From positions 1,674,001 to 1,738,000 of the forward strand of contig KV748176.1 in the NCBI GenBank assembly GCA_001692895.1: a stretch of DNA of 64,000 bases, written 5' to 3'. The notes beneath the pieces are model-generated. The model saw only the letters and a program-made list of their open reading frames with translations, was not told the origin of the DNA and did no database searches. How positions within the stretch are numbered: the stretch's first letter is position 1; each line of letters begins with the position of its first letter. This stretch comes from Cenococcum geophilum 1.58 (lineage: Eukaryota; Ascomycota; Dothideomycetes; Gloniales; Gloniaceae). Both the position numbers and the translations under genes were made by a program. Shown here piece after piece: positions 48,534-60,692 of the stretch.

Positions 48534-50622
48534 CCTTTACCGCACATGCAACCTTACCAAAAGGTAGCGCCACACTCCAAAACTTACGCAAACCCATCTT
48601 ACCATCAAAAACAATCGATTTTCCAACTTTTAAGACCTAATTCCTACTACCTAGCGAGCTAGAGGTGGATTTATTTGTCGTTTTACCCCCTTTTCCTAAC
48701 AGAAAATTTTCTTTAGGGGTGGCCCTAGCTTATAAGCGAGGCACGGACAGGAANACNAAAACTANTACCACTACCACCAATACNAAAACTGNAAATAGGA
48801 GCTAGTTTTTCTACTACCTTTTAGCCTAATCTCCCCAGAAATCTTCTAGTAGGATTAGTAAGGGAAAAGGGTATAAGGATAGTAAAAACTAGGGAACCCT
48901 CCTATAAGATGCCGAAGCCTAGTAGGCATAAAAAAAAACAACCTCCTATAGAAATAAGTGACAATAAGTCTACATTTACTTTTTCTGCCCCTTCTCCTTC
49001 TCCTGGCCTATTTGGGACAGGAGAAAAAAGAGGACATCCTTAGTCTTCTACTGAAAAAGAAAACCAAAAACCTGCAAAAAAGACAACTAAACTAATGACT
49101 TTTACAGCTGGTATACCTAGTATATCTTTCTCTCCCCTTTCTCCAGAATAACACCTATAAAAGGCTCTAGATAGCCTAACCCAGGCCTATAAAGGGCTAG
49201 AAGAAGAAGAAGAAGATAAAAAGGAACAAGTTAAACAGCTAGAGGACTATACACGTAGTGTCCTAGTAGGAGAAAACCCCTTTATAAAAGGAAAAGAAAA
49301 GACAAAAGATGTCCTAAAAGGACTAGTCGAAGAAGTAAGAGCTCTCCGTAAGGAGGTAGCCCCTACTAAAGAAACCTACGCAGAGAGGCTAAAGAAGGAC
49401 CTCCCTACTTCGTCCTCTTTACCCTCTTCGTCACTACCATTTCCTACTCCTTCTACTTCTACTAGAAGTAAGAAAAAGCAGCTATAAGAAAGAAAGCTAG
49501 TCCTAATTACAGACTAAAAGGACTAACCTTTAGATACCTTCTCTATACGAAATAAAGTCAATCAACTATTTGCATCAAAACTGCAAGTAGAAAAACCTGT
49601 TTTAGCATCTATAACTAGAACTAAAAGAAAACAAAATATTCTCCTTACGACTACGGAAGAGTATAATGCGGATTTCCTAGTTAAATATAAAGAAATCTTG
49701 CATAACTGCTTTACCTTTTAAAGAGAACAAAAACTAGAACTATGGATTCAAATTATAGCCCATGGGGTTCCTACCCTACCTTTCCTAGGAGAAGGAGGCT
49801 CTAAGCTTCTAAAAGAAGAAATTAAGACCTTTAATCCTATAAGGATACAAGGACTACCTAAATGGATCTTATCTAGTATAAAAAGACACAATCTATAAAC
49901 TAGATTTGGCTCTATAGTTTTTACTATAGAGAACGAAGAAAAAAGACAAGAAATCCTTAAGCAAAAAGAGATATTAATTGTAGGTACAGCTACTAAGGTA
50001 GTAAAATACCTCGAAGTCTTTCCTACTACGCAGTGTACGAGCTGCCAAAAATTTGGCCATATAGGAGATAGGTGCTCTACTAGGGCCTACAGATACTGTG
50101 CAGCTGCATATTTATCTAAAGACCATTCCTGTTTTACCTGTATAATAACAGGTAAGTCTTGCCAGCATACCACCCCTCTTTGCATTAATTGTAAAGAAAA
50201 ACACTTTGCTAATAGTAAAGACTGCGAGACTCTTAAAGCTGCTAAACTAGTACGCGAAGAAGATTCTATAGAAGAATAAAACAGATAGGATTCTAGAAGG
50301 AGGTAACTCCTACTAGGCTCTTAAAAAGATATTAGAGAGCAAAAGGATAGAAATAAATTGCAAAAGGACAGGGACAGGGGTTAGGATTTCTTATAGTTTT
50401 TCTTACCATTTTCTCATTCCCTAGTAGTTGTAGTATCTTAGTATTTTACTAGGAAACTATAAACTCCTAATTTAGGGGTTTATAAACTACTAGGACATAG
50501 CTNCTAGTACATATTAAGCTGCCTAGAAAGGATTTATATATATAGAACCATAGCGCCATAGCCCAAGGCTGCATGCGCAGTATTGTACGTAGTATAATAC
50601 AATAGACATAAATAATAAAAAA
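48534..50622 (+). mobile_element. LINE-derived insertion carrying only ORF1 (Tad1-like), poly-A tailed
   Basis: A 15-bp duplication AAGAAGATAG(G/A)CGAA lies at 48519-48533 and 50623-50637. The insertion ends in an A-rich tail (AATAATAAAAAA), as expected of target-primed reverse transcription. It contains one 456-codon frame (ORF1) followed by about 340 bp of 3' sequence, with no reverse transcriptase or endonuclease. It is less mutated than its host. Ambiguous bases occur at 48754-48792 and 50503. Confidence 0.8.
48909..50279 (+). pseudogene. LINE ORF1 (gag-like, triple zinc knuckle) with in-frame stops
   Basis: From ATG at 48909 to TAA at 50277-50279 one frame runs 456 codons with no frameshift, broken by about eight TAA/TAG codons. 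Most of the stops stand where Gln fits (for example before REQKLELW and within NL-TRFGS), as C-to-T RIP at CAA/CAG would give. Features in order: a Lys/Ser/Pro-rich N terminus; a charged segment with GLEEEEEDKKEQVKQLEDY; a fold region with IIAHGVPTLPFLGEGGSKLL and GLPKWILSS; then CCHC knuckles (CTSCQKFGHIGDRC; C..C...GKSCQH; CINCKEKHFANSKDC). This is the ORF1 architecture of Tad1-type LINEs, an RNA-binding chaperone-like protein. Confidence 0.82.
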
Positions 50623-52649
50623 AAGAAGATAGACGAATAGAAGGTGGACCTACTCTAAAAGTTTATTTCTCTGAAGATAAAAGAGCTGGTACTTAGACTT
50701 GCCTATAAAATTAATAATAGCGACTATATAGGTTAAAGTAAGTAGATAGATATATTTGCTAAGAACCTTATAAACTATATATACTAAGCCAACCTTAAGA
50801 AGAATGCTAACTACTGCCTACCTGCCTAAGCCCCTACCCCTATATTAACCCTAACCCTAGTAATAACTAGAGAACCTATAAATCTTAATAGAATCTTAAA
50901 TACGGAGCGTAAGCGCCGCGTTAATAATAAATTATACCTTACCTATAGCCTACCTGGCCACTAAAAGGACGCCTATAACCCTACTAAAATAGTAAACCTA
51001 GTCCTAATACTACCCTATTAAATAACGCGAACTAATAACCGCGGACGCGGTAACTATAAAGTCTATTATAAACGCGGCGACCACAGAGCCTATTATAGCC
51101 GCGGTAGACGACCCCCCCCCCTTTAACCCTATAGCTTAGTTACTCTAAACTATACCCTATATAGGAGCCTAACCCGTTAATAACGCCTAGTATTAGCGAC
51201 TTCGCGCTAGCAAATACGAATATAGCTATATTATTAGCGAGGTATTATCTTTCTATACCCCAACTAAGACTAAAACCAACACCGCTAGCTAGATAGATAC
51301 TAGACCACCCTACTAAGACAGCCCTATATCCTAGTTATTAAAAGGTAAACCCTTAGACTAAGTCGCGTTTAAGGGTTTAAACTATATAAGGAGGAAGATA
51401 AGAAGATTAGGTCCTTATTACTAGATTAATTAATCCTTTTTATTAGTAAGCTGCTACTTAATCTTAGATTAGTAAATAGTAATAAGAAATTAATCCTTAT
51501 TTAAACCTAACTCTCCTTATTANATAACCTATACCCNTAAGTTTATATTAATANAGTAAGCCTAGTAGACTCNNGTAGTACTATAATAGNATTTACCNAC
51601 GNAGAGTCTATTATAAGAAAGTATAACATTATAACTAAGAAGCTGCTAGTACTTAGGCTACTACGCCTTATAGATAGCATTCTATCTTTACTTATTACGG
51701 ACTACTTTACCGCCTAAATAATAATTGGCCTTTATACTAAAGCTATACTCTTTTTTATTACTAAACTCTTACCCACTACCCTAATTATCCTAAGTATACC
51801 CTAGCTTTAGAAGTATAAGTCTCGTCCTAGCTTTAGGAAACTTAAGATCCGCTTTGACTTAGATTACTACTTTAGGCACTACCTCTTGTGGGGGATAACT
51901 AATAGTAGTAGGGACGCCCTATATGGATACTTAGTACTATTAAGCCTAGTGCCTAAAACTATATATAAAGCCCTAATAGTAGAAGACGTTCCTAATAAAG
52001 GGGAGCCTATATAGCTATAAAGAAATAAGATAGTAAAAGACTAGACTACCTTAGTACTTAAGACTAAAACAATAGGCCAGCCAGCCCTGCTAAGACTAAA
52101 AAACAAGGTCTGCTTTACACCGCCACTACTAAAAATCTAACCCTAACTTAGGCACTATTTAAACCCTAGCCGCCTAGCCTAATACCTAGAACTAAGCTAT
52201 ATACTATATACGCATACTATAGCTTGCGTTATAGTAAGGACTGGCTATAAAACTACTAAGACCTAGATAATAGAACCGCGCTACCGTAATGCCTAACCTT
52301 ATACCTATCTCTTGCGTGTACTATATAAGGCTGCCGCCTTATTTCTGCCTCCCTAGGCTAACTAAGCTATACTAGCCTAGCTATAGCACTAAAGAACTAG
52401 ATATACCCTAACCTAGATAATATTAAATGCACTTATGCTATTAATTTCACCTAGTTCTATAAATAAAAAGACGTAAAGGTAATAAGGATCTATATAGCGG
52501 AGCTAGTAGAACTAGTTAAATAAGATAAGCACTAATAGCTACTTGGAGAGCTGCCTATAGGCCTAATAGAAGTACTAAACCTATTAAAAAGGTCTTTCTA
52601 CTGGCTAGTGGAAGGCAACTATATAATAAAGGAAGCCTATAAAGTGCTC

Positions 52650-55600
52650 TCCCCCTATTTCTATAACTTCCTTAAAATAAATCTAAAAACTAAACCTAAG
52701 CTTTTACGTTAGAAGATAGTTAATACTAATATTGAAAATTTCCTAAAAGGCAAAGTAGGATTAACCCGCGAAGATATTTTATAATGTTTACTAAAGGAAT
52801 TTCGTAAATATATTAAGCACTTCCTCCTTAAGAATATAGATAAGCTACCCCTTTACTAACTATAGGACCATAAAATTAAGATTACCCCTAAAAACTAGGC
52901 CCTGTACTATAAAAATAAACCACTCTTACCTGCTAAACTTAGGTGTGTAAAGAAGTAGATTAATAAGATACTAGATAAGGGTTTTATTTACAAATTAACC
53001 TTACTAGCTGCCGTACTACTCCTCCTTACTACTAAGCCTAGTAGCGGTATATAAATCTGCTATAATTACTAAGGCCTAAATATAGTTACTATTAAGAATT
53101 AGTACCTACTGCTACTAATCTATAAGATACTTAACGCACTTTATAGTGCTAAGTACTTTACTAAACTTAATATAATTGCTGCGTTTAACTAGATCCGGAT
53201 TATAAAGGGCTATAAATAGCTTATAGCATTTATTACCCGGTTTAGACTCTATAAGATGCTAGTTATACTATTTAGCCTCTATAACGCACCCGCTATATTT
53301 TAAAACTATATTAACTATATACTATATAATGCCCTTAATAACTACTGCACTGCCTACCTTAATAACGTCCTTGTCTTTTCTAAAACACGCGCTAAGTATA
53401 CTAAGTATATAAATAAAGTCATCTAAAGACTTGGTAATGCTAGACTTTAGATTAATATTAATAAGTTTAAGTTCTACTTTACTAAAACAAAATACCTTAG
53501 CTTAATTATCTTAACTAATAGTATAACTATGGACCCTAAGAAGGTATAGGCCTTACAGAAATAGAAGGACCCGATATTAATTAAAGAACTATAATAATTT
53601 CTTAGCTTTGCGAACTTCTACTAACGATTTATCTAAGGCTACTCTGCTATTGCTATACCTATAATAAAACTCCTAAAAAAGGATATTAGATAGCTATAGG
53701 GACTAGAATAAGCTAAATCGTTTAAGGCCCTTAAGGGAGCCTTTACTTTAGCACTAGTATTAGCATACTATAACTATATAAAGAAAACAGTGGTAAAGAT
53801 AGATGTATTAAATTAGGCTTCTAGCGGAGTCCTTTCCTAGTATAATAATAACGGAAAATTAAAACTAGTTGTATTCTTCTCTATAAAGCACTCTACGCTA
53901 GAGTATAACTATAAGATCTATAATAAAGAACTCTTAGCTATTATTAAGGCTTTAGAGGAATAGCGTCCTAAGCTATAAGTGACTAAGGAGCTGTTTAAAA
54001 TTATTACCAACTATAAGAACCTATAGATGTTTATAACTACTAAGTAGCTAAATTAGCGCTAAGTCCAGTAGGCAGAGTTCCTCTTATAGTTTAACTTTGT
54101 AGTTATATATAGACCTAGTAGTAAAGCCACGCTCCCTAATGCCTTAAGCTAGCTACTAGGAATAAGGCCTAAGAATACTAATAATAAACGCCTCCGCTAT
54201 TAAGCCTAAGTCGTTATACCACCCTAGAAAGTTAACCCTATAATTTTAAAAGAAATACTATACAAGTCCCGTAATTATAATAACGCGGAGTTTATAGCCG
54301 CTTTAGACCCTAAAATAGCTAAAAAGTTACTAAATAAGTTAATTTAGCTAGGATACTAGGAGAACAAACTTATAAGAGATATAATAGCGGCTCTATGTAA
54401 TTGGAAAGCTCGCCGTTAGCTAAAGAAGATTAGGAAATTACTTTATTATAATAAGTTAGAATATAGTATTGTTAATAAATAGATCTACTTTTACTAACGT
54501 CTTTTTATCCCTAACGCCCTAGACCTCCGCCTAAAAGTTACCTATTACTCTTATAGCAGCGGCCCTACTAGTTACCCTAGCTAGGTTAAAACTTTTAACC
54601 TCTTAAACTAAATATACTAGTGGCTAGGAATCTCCTAGTTTACGGCTACCTTTGTTAAAAACTGTGCCCTATACTTTCGCACTAAGACCCCCTATTCTGC
54701 CCTATTTAGTTTCCTAAAACTACTAGAATTACCCGCCCGCCTATAAACTAATATCTTAATTAACTATATTATAACGCTGCCGGTATACTAACGCTATAGT
54801 AAGGTATATAAATATATCCTTATTATTATAGACCGCCTAACTAAAATATAATACCTTATTTTAGTAATAGGACTCTTAATAGAGGAGCTAGTTAGTGGCT
54901 TTGTTAATAACGTATATAAGCTCTATAGTGCACTAAGTATAATTATCTCTAATTACGGTATATAATTTGTTAGCGACTTCTAGTAACAACTAAGTAAATG
55001 CCTTAAAACAATCTTATAACTAAGCTTAGCCTAGCACCTAAAAACAGACGGCTAAACTAAAATTATTAACGCTGCCGTAAATAAATACCTTTATGCTTTT
55101 GTTAGCTTTATATAGGACGATTAGGTTAACTACCTGCCACTTACTAAATTTGCTATAAATAGCTAAGTTAATAAGAGTATAGGTACCTCCCCGTTTTTTA
55201 CAAACTATGGCTTTAACCTTTACCTTAGAATTAAGTCTACTGGCCCCGCCTACTAATACTATTAGTATAAGTAAAGAAGGAGTTCTTCTACGTAAACTTT
55301 ATGGCTAACTGCTTTAAGCGGATATTAATATAGCTTAAGGCCTTAGCCTGGATTTTATAGTAACGCTATAAAGATAATGCTAATACCTATAGGGATAAGA
55401 GCGCGTTATTCTATAAAGGCGATATGGTTATAGTTAGCTTAAAAAATATAAAGATAAATAGACTTAAGAAGAAATAGGACGATAAATAGGACGGCCTATA
55501 CCCCGTACTCGCAGTATACTAAGGGGTAGTCGTAGTAGACCTCCCGGACTATATCTAAGTAAATAAATTCTTTTATACATCTAAGGTCCGCCTTTAGGCT

Positions 55601-55890
55601 GCTAAAGAGATCTCTAGTTAAGTAAATATTAATATTATAGAGCGCCGTAATATATAAGGACGAGTAGTAGAGAGAGATAATAATGGTAATATAGAAGATA
55701 AATGGGAGTTTAAGAAAATCTTTAATGTATATAATAAAGACCCCTAGGGCCTGACTTATAAGATTAAATGGGAATATTATAAGGACATAACCTAGCAGCT
55801 AGAGGAAGACCTAAAGGGTTATAAATAAGCTATATAGCGCTTTTATAAGTAATACCCTAAAAAGCTAGGACCCCCAGACTAGGTATAAGA
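52650..55890 (+). pseudogene. Element B pol: RT, RNase H, integrase, chromodomain (dead)
   Basis: RT at about 52840-53500 (KILDKGFIYKLTLLAAVLL, NYINYILYNALNNYCT, then YLNN at 53355-53366 in place of YLDD). RNase H at about 53750-54180 ([20 protein letters not shown]). Integrase at about 54450-55300 (IIIDRLTKI, then ISNYGI, then KTDG). Chromodomain relic at about 55680-55880 (YKIKWEYYKDIT, EEDLKGYK, then KKLGPPD). Stops are frequent at Gln and Trp positions. This copy reads through the point where A was split by C. Confidence 0.82.
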
Positions 55891-56238
55891 TAAGGAAAAG
55901 TCACGCTAAGGTCGCGGCCGACCACCGTATTAAAATTTATGGTGGTTAAGATGTTATAGAACTTTAAGCAGCGGTTAAAGTTATTTAATTAGCCAAATTC
56001 TTACCAAGAAACGCTACGCGGATTAATTTAGGTGGTAGTATGGAGTTCTACTAACCTTACTTACTAAACTAACTAATTAGGATTTTCTATGCCTGGTATA
56101 GAAAATCGCTATTAGCTTAGTTAAGGGCGGTAAACAAAACTAATATCTTTGCGGTAAAAAATAGGCAACCCTATATACTGCCTATTTTTAAGTTATCTAT
56201 TTAGTTTAGGGACTAAACTATCTAGGGGAGAGAAGTAC

Positions 56239-56425
56239 TGTTACGGCACTAACCTAACGTATACTGTTTTATACTATCTTGTACTATTTTCTACTATTAG
56301 CTAGCCTACCACTAGTGACTTAGCGGCTGGCCCTACTATTTATATATAATACCCCCTTTTTACCTTCTTCCCCTCTTTATACCACAACGTAGTTATTTAG
56401 TCTACTTTATTGCAGCACTGTGACA
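56239..56425 (+). repeat. 3' LTR of element B
   Basis: 187 bp; its right end keeps the unmutated GCACTGTGACA. Confidence 0.9.
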
Positions 56426-56430
56426 CGTGC

Positions 56431-59400
56431 TTAAGGTAGTGTCGCCACTATTTAAAGCAGTTAACTATAGCTAGTAGTTCCTTATTATGGGTATAATACT
56501 TATCTTTAAGTCCCTAGAATTTTCTATTATAGAATACTACTAGTCTCTAGTAGAGCTGGGTAGCGTCTAGATGCCTATTAGGTTATAGTAGGATACTAAT
56601 AAGGGCGAAATTTAATATATTAGTAATTATTATTAATAGCTAATCTAGGTAAAATGCCGCAATAATAGAGCTTCCATAAACTTTACGCGTAGTTTTTAAA
56701 AGGCCTCCTAAACCTTTCTAAGCCATAACTATAGTTTATACTATTTAGTTAATCCCTTTTTAGTTTTCTTCCTTACCGCCTTTAAGCTTTTTACTCTATA
56801 GGTTAGGTCTTAGGAAGCTTCTATAATATAGTTAAATAGGTATTAGGCGATATCTAAGTAGTTATAAATAAAGCGCCTATAGAAATTGGTAAAGCCTAGA
56901 AATACTTAAATATCCTAGTAGCTCTCTAGCTCTAGCCACTTCTAGATTATCTATACCTATAGGCGTTATAATATAACCTAGGAACTTAACCTACTTAGTA
57001 TTAAAGATATACTTTAACGCCTTAGCGTAGAGGCCCTAATTATCTAAACGTTCTAGCACTTTGCGGATATATTACTCGTGTTAATTCTTATCTTCTAAGT
57101 AAATTAAGATATTATCTAAATAGATAACGTATATGCGGTTAACTAGTCCCCCTAAAGCTCTATAAATATATAATTAGAATATTATAGGCGTATTGGCTAG
57201 CCTAAAAGGCATTACTAGATACTTAAAGTGGCCATATTAGGTCTTAAAAGCGGTCTTTTACTTATCCCCTTCTTTAATATAGAGCCTATAATAGGCGTCT
57301 TATAGATTTAGCTTTATAAAGATTTTCGCCCTAAATAGTTAATCTAGCATTTTACTAACTAGTAGTAGTGGGTAATGGTTCTTAATTATAATCTTATTAA
57401 GACCGCGATAGTTTACGTATAGCCTTATAGTTCTATCTAGTTTTAGGATAAAGAGGATTGGCGCGCCTATTAGCGACTTACTAAGCCGGATTTACCCCTT
57501 TTCTAGTAACCTATTAAGGTATTCCTATAGGATCTTAAGCTCTTTATAAGAGAGGTTATAGATAGAAAGGTTTAGTGGTTATTTACCTTCTTTTAGATTA
57601 ATTGTATAATCGTACTCTAAGTTCTATAGTAGGACTTTAGCTCTCCTGCCCGAAAATACCCTTAGTAAGTCCCTTAGGCCTACTAGAATATTTAATAAAT
57701 TGGGGTTATGTTTATCCTCTATATTATTATTAGGTAGGTTTTAGAGCTCTATTAGAATACTTATAGGTAATATTATACGCTATAGTAGCTGCTTATACAT
57801 AGTTGCCACTATATATTATACCGTTTTATATAGTAGCCAGTAAAGGCTAAGGAATTCTTTAACGTAGCGTTTAAGGTACCGTAGTATACTTTCCGTATAT
57901 TACTTAAGCTAGAGTAACCTATAACGGTTAAAGTATCTTATAAGATCCTTAAGGTCGCCGCCTCCCTATAATATCTCCGCGACCTATCTAGTAGTTCCCT
58001 ATAGGGTCTCTATTATAGAGGGGTTATTACCTATACTAGGCTTTATACCTATCTTACTATTAAATAGGGGTTAGATTTAATACTCCTTTAGTTATAAAGC
58101 GTATACTATTTTGCCTAAGGCTATATTCTCTAAGATATCCTTTAGGCTTATTAGTAATATACGCCCTTTTAAATCTTTATTATTCTACTATTTAAAAACT
58201 CCTATTTTAAAGCGTATCTTAAAATCTACTTCCGTAAGCTAAGGGTATTTAAGGATAAAGTTATAACCTATAAAGTTAGCTGCCTAGAAGGGTTACAGGC
58301 TAACTACCTTAGTATAGTTATATATATCAGCTACTAATACTATAAGCTTATAGGTATTATATAGTTTAATCTAATACTTATCTAAAAAGCTTATAATAGG
58401 TTTCCACCACCTTTACAATAGAATAAGTTTATACTCTTTTACCAAATTATGTTATATAAAATTAATTTTAGCGCCGCTATTATATAGTGCTTAAAACTAA
58501 CGTATCTTACCTATAGGGAGTATTATTTCTAGCTTAATAGCGATATAGAGAGTCTCTCCTTCTATATCTTGCCCTAGTTATAGCCGGGAAAGGTCTATAA
58601 CTAGGGCTTTTCTTTTTTTAGATTATTAGTACGGTTATTACCCTACTTATTTTTCTAATAGGATCTACCTCTAAAGTTTTCTTTTAACTTTTTAGAGTGT
58701 TTTTGTAAAGGTACTAGATGGGTATTAGGTTAGCCCTAGGAGTCTTTTCTATTATTTAAGATTCCTAACTTTAACCCTTTTAAAGTTCTTTTTAAGAACG
58801 GCTTCTTTAAAGGTTAGGCCTGCCCTATATTACTACTAAAATGCCTACACTTCTAGTAACCCCCTAGCTTCCTACTAAAAGAGGTCTAGTTCCTTACTGT
58901 ATCTTTAGTATTTAAAACTGCTTATTTAAAATCCGTATATATAGTAATCTGCGATAAAGCTCCTACGCGCTTTATTTTATTATAAATTACTAGCTTAATT
59001 CTAGCCTAAATAAACCCAATCTTCTCCTTCTTATAGATGCTACCGTCTATATTTTTAAAGGGCTCTAAATCTATCTATTAAGTATAAGTTTTTATAAAGT
59101 TTATAAACTGGCGGAAGTTATAGCGGTTAAGCTATATCCCATTCTAGAATAGCTCTGTATTATTATATTATATAATATATAGATCTTAAGTCTATTTTCT
59201 TAGGAAGGGTTACAGCTATAGCTATATAGTAATTTGGTCTTTATTAAGCTAATTAAGTGTAATCTAGTTTAGTAATTAGTCTTTAATCTTACTAATAATC
59301 TAGTATATACGCTTTTTGGTATTATCTTATTATTAATATCTTAAAGAAGTTGTCTACCTTATAAACCCAATTATCTAACTACTAGGCGTTAGGTCTATAG

Positions 59401-60300
59401 CGAAGTTCTAAACTACTAAAGGCCTTAACTAGTCGGTCTATATTCTTTTTCTATTTATAGCGTAGATAACTCTCTAAGTCTTCTATACCTTTTTAGGTAA
59501 ATACTAAGTAGCTTCCGGGAAGCCTTTAGCCTTAGCTAGGTTATAAAAGATTTTATCTAGCCTAGATATATTTATTAGTGGCTTCTTCCTATATAGCTTC
59601 TAAGAGCCTTATAGCAGCTTCCTAATATTTATCTTAAAGAATATCGGTCTAGGGCTCTTAACTTTCTAACCTTAGCCTTAGGGAAGCTCCGGCTATAGAG
59701 GTAGTATTAGTACTAGTAGCTAGTATAGGCTTTCTAACAAGGCTTAGGTTTTAAGTTAGTAGTTAGGTTAGATTACCTAAAGAGGTAGGCCTACTTGGCT
59801 TATAAGCAGTCTATATACCGCTACTCTACTAATTATAAGCCGGTAGTTTTCTGGGAGGGTTCTAGTTAGTTCCCTAGTTAAATATATTAGTATATTCCTC
59901 TAGCATTTCTAGCTTAGGAGAAGATCTTAAAGTTACCTCTAGCGCTTAATCTTCTAATTAGCCTAGTTAGGGCTAAAGGGGTTCTAGCTACTTTCTAGTA
60001 GTATTATAACCGTTATAAAGGGTATCTATATTTTCCTTAGTATTATCGGTAACTATAGGTATATAAGAGTCTTTAAGCTCCTAGAGTATCTAGGTATTAG
60101 GGCTTATTTAGCCGTCTTACCTAAAGGGTTATATTATTATAATCTCTCGCTATTAAAGGGACCTTTTTACCTTAGCGTAACGGCTTTCTATAAGGTGCCC
60201 GTAGAGTTTCTATTTAGGTTATTACGAAATTTTAAGGGAGGATAGTAGTTATAAATAAAAGATATAAATAAACAATTTAGTTCTTAAAGCCGACTACCCT
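56431..60300 (-). pseudogene. Element F gag and reverse transcriptase (dead)
   Basis: On the minus strand the RT is readable near 57480-57050: KSLIGAPILFILKLD, then IRLYVNYRGLNKIIIKN, then VIYLDNILI near 57135-57105, where the second Asp of YLDD is Asn. Gag sequence should occupy about 60200-58600; a possible knuckle remnant lies near 58880-58800, but it is too mutated for a firm call. The integrase part continues beyond copy B, at 44.7-47.4 kb. Confidence 0.7.
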
Positions 60301-60326
60301 TCTAAAAGAAGTAGGAAGGATTTAAA

Positions 60327-60543
60327 TATAAGGGGACTTTATAGACAGGGGGCTATAAGGCATAATTATAGGAATAGAATAGATTAGTAAAAGAGATAAA
60401 TCCTTAAGGAGGTAAGGCCTTTAGGATTGTAAAGACTATATACTACGGGTATATACCTTTAGTACGTAACCGGCGACCATCTAAGGGGCGTCTGGGGGTT
60501 GTCCTAAGGGCAACCCAAGGTGTCCGCAATAATATCCCTTACA
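60327..60543 (-). repeat. Right (5') LTR of element F
   Basis: 217 bp, matching 13826-14042; less mutated (for example GGGCAACCCAAGGTGTCCGC). Confidence 0.88.
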
Positions 60544-60562
60544 ATACCTTTAATACCTTTAG

Positions 60563-60692
60563 TATTAGCGACTTAGTTAATCAAGGCATAAGTATAGCAA
60601 GAGGGGCGAGCAAGCCTATATAATTGGATTATCTATAAACAAGAATCTAAAGCTAGAGAAAGGAAAGGAGAAGAGGAGTAGCGTTGCTTAAT
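60563..60692. repeat. Left copy of a 130-bp direct repeat (possible LTR)
   Basis: Begins TATTAGCGACTT and matches 63871-64000, where the window ends. The left copy is more RIP-mutated. If TATTAGCG was TGTTAGCG, this could be the start of an LTR of about 270 bp ending near 60834 (CTAGCGCTATAACA). The full unit is not visible. Confidence 0.55.

Larger units (their letters stand above)
47780..51700 (+). pseudogene. Gag and protease region of element B
   Basis: A plus-strand relic parallel to element A gag. It is broken at 48534-50622 by the LINE-derived insertion and resumes at 50638 (compare KVDLL-KNIS in A near 20905). A degenerate zinc-knuckle-like stretch occurs near 50940-50990. Ambiguous bases cluster at 51523-51602. 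Heavily RIP-mutated. Confidence 0.62.
47408..56425 (+). mobile_element. Element B: Ty3/Gypsy chromovirus, same family as A, with a LINE-derived insertion
   Basis: The 187-bp LTRs at 47408-47594 and 56239-56425 match the LTRs of element A. The least mutated termini read TGTCACGG and GTGACA. Flanks are TATGC and CGTGC, which agree at three of five positions and could be one duplication altered by RIP. A 2089-bp insertion at 48534-50622 interrupts gag. Without it B is about 6.93 kb. B provides the intact empty sites for the Pogo and Copia insertions in A. Confidence 0.88.
13826..60543 (-). mobile_element. Element F: outermost Ty3/Gypsy retrotransposon, split by nested insertions (46.7 kb span)
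   Basis: Direct 217-bp LTRs bound the span (13826-14042 and 60327-60543). They start TGTAAGGG-like and end CCCTTACA-like, with RIP changes. Flanking 5-mers are ATACT (13821-13825) and ATACC (60544-60548), a duplication with one transition. A polypurine tract read on the minus strand (14043-14056) lies just inside the left LTR, so the element runs right to left. Minus-strand relics agree: reverse transcriptase near 57.0-57.5 kb and integrase near 46.0-46.6 kb. Removing the nested elements leaves about 8.8 kb, a normal size for fungal Gypsy. Surviving pieces are about 14043-14460, 19203-19648, 35592-35615, 43606-44471, 44669-47407 and 56431-60326. Confidence 0.85.

Noticed and set aside
13826-60543. 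A Starship-type giant element or a captured gene cluster
   Set aside because: No DUF3435 captain gene at an edge and no host cargo genes; every readable relic belongs to a known transposon class.
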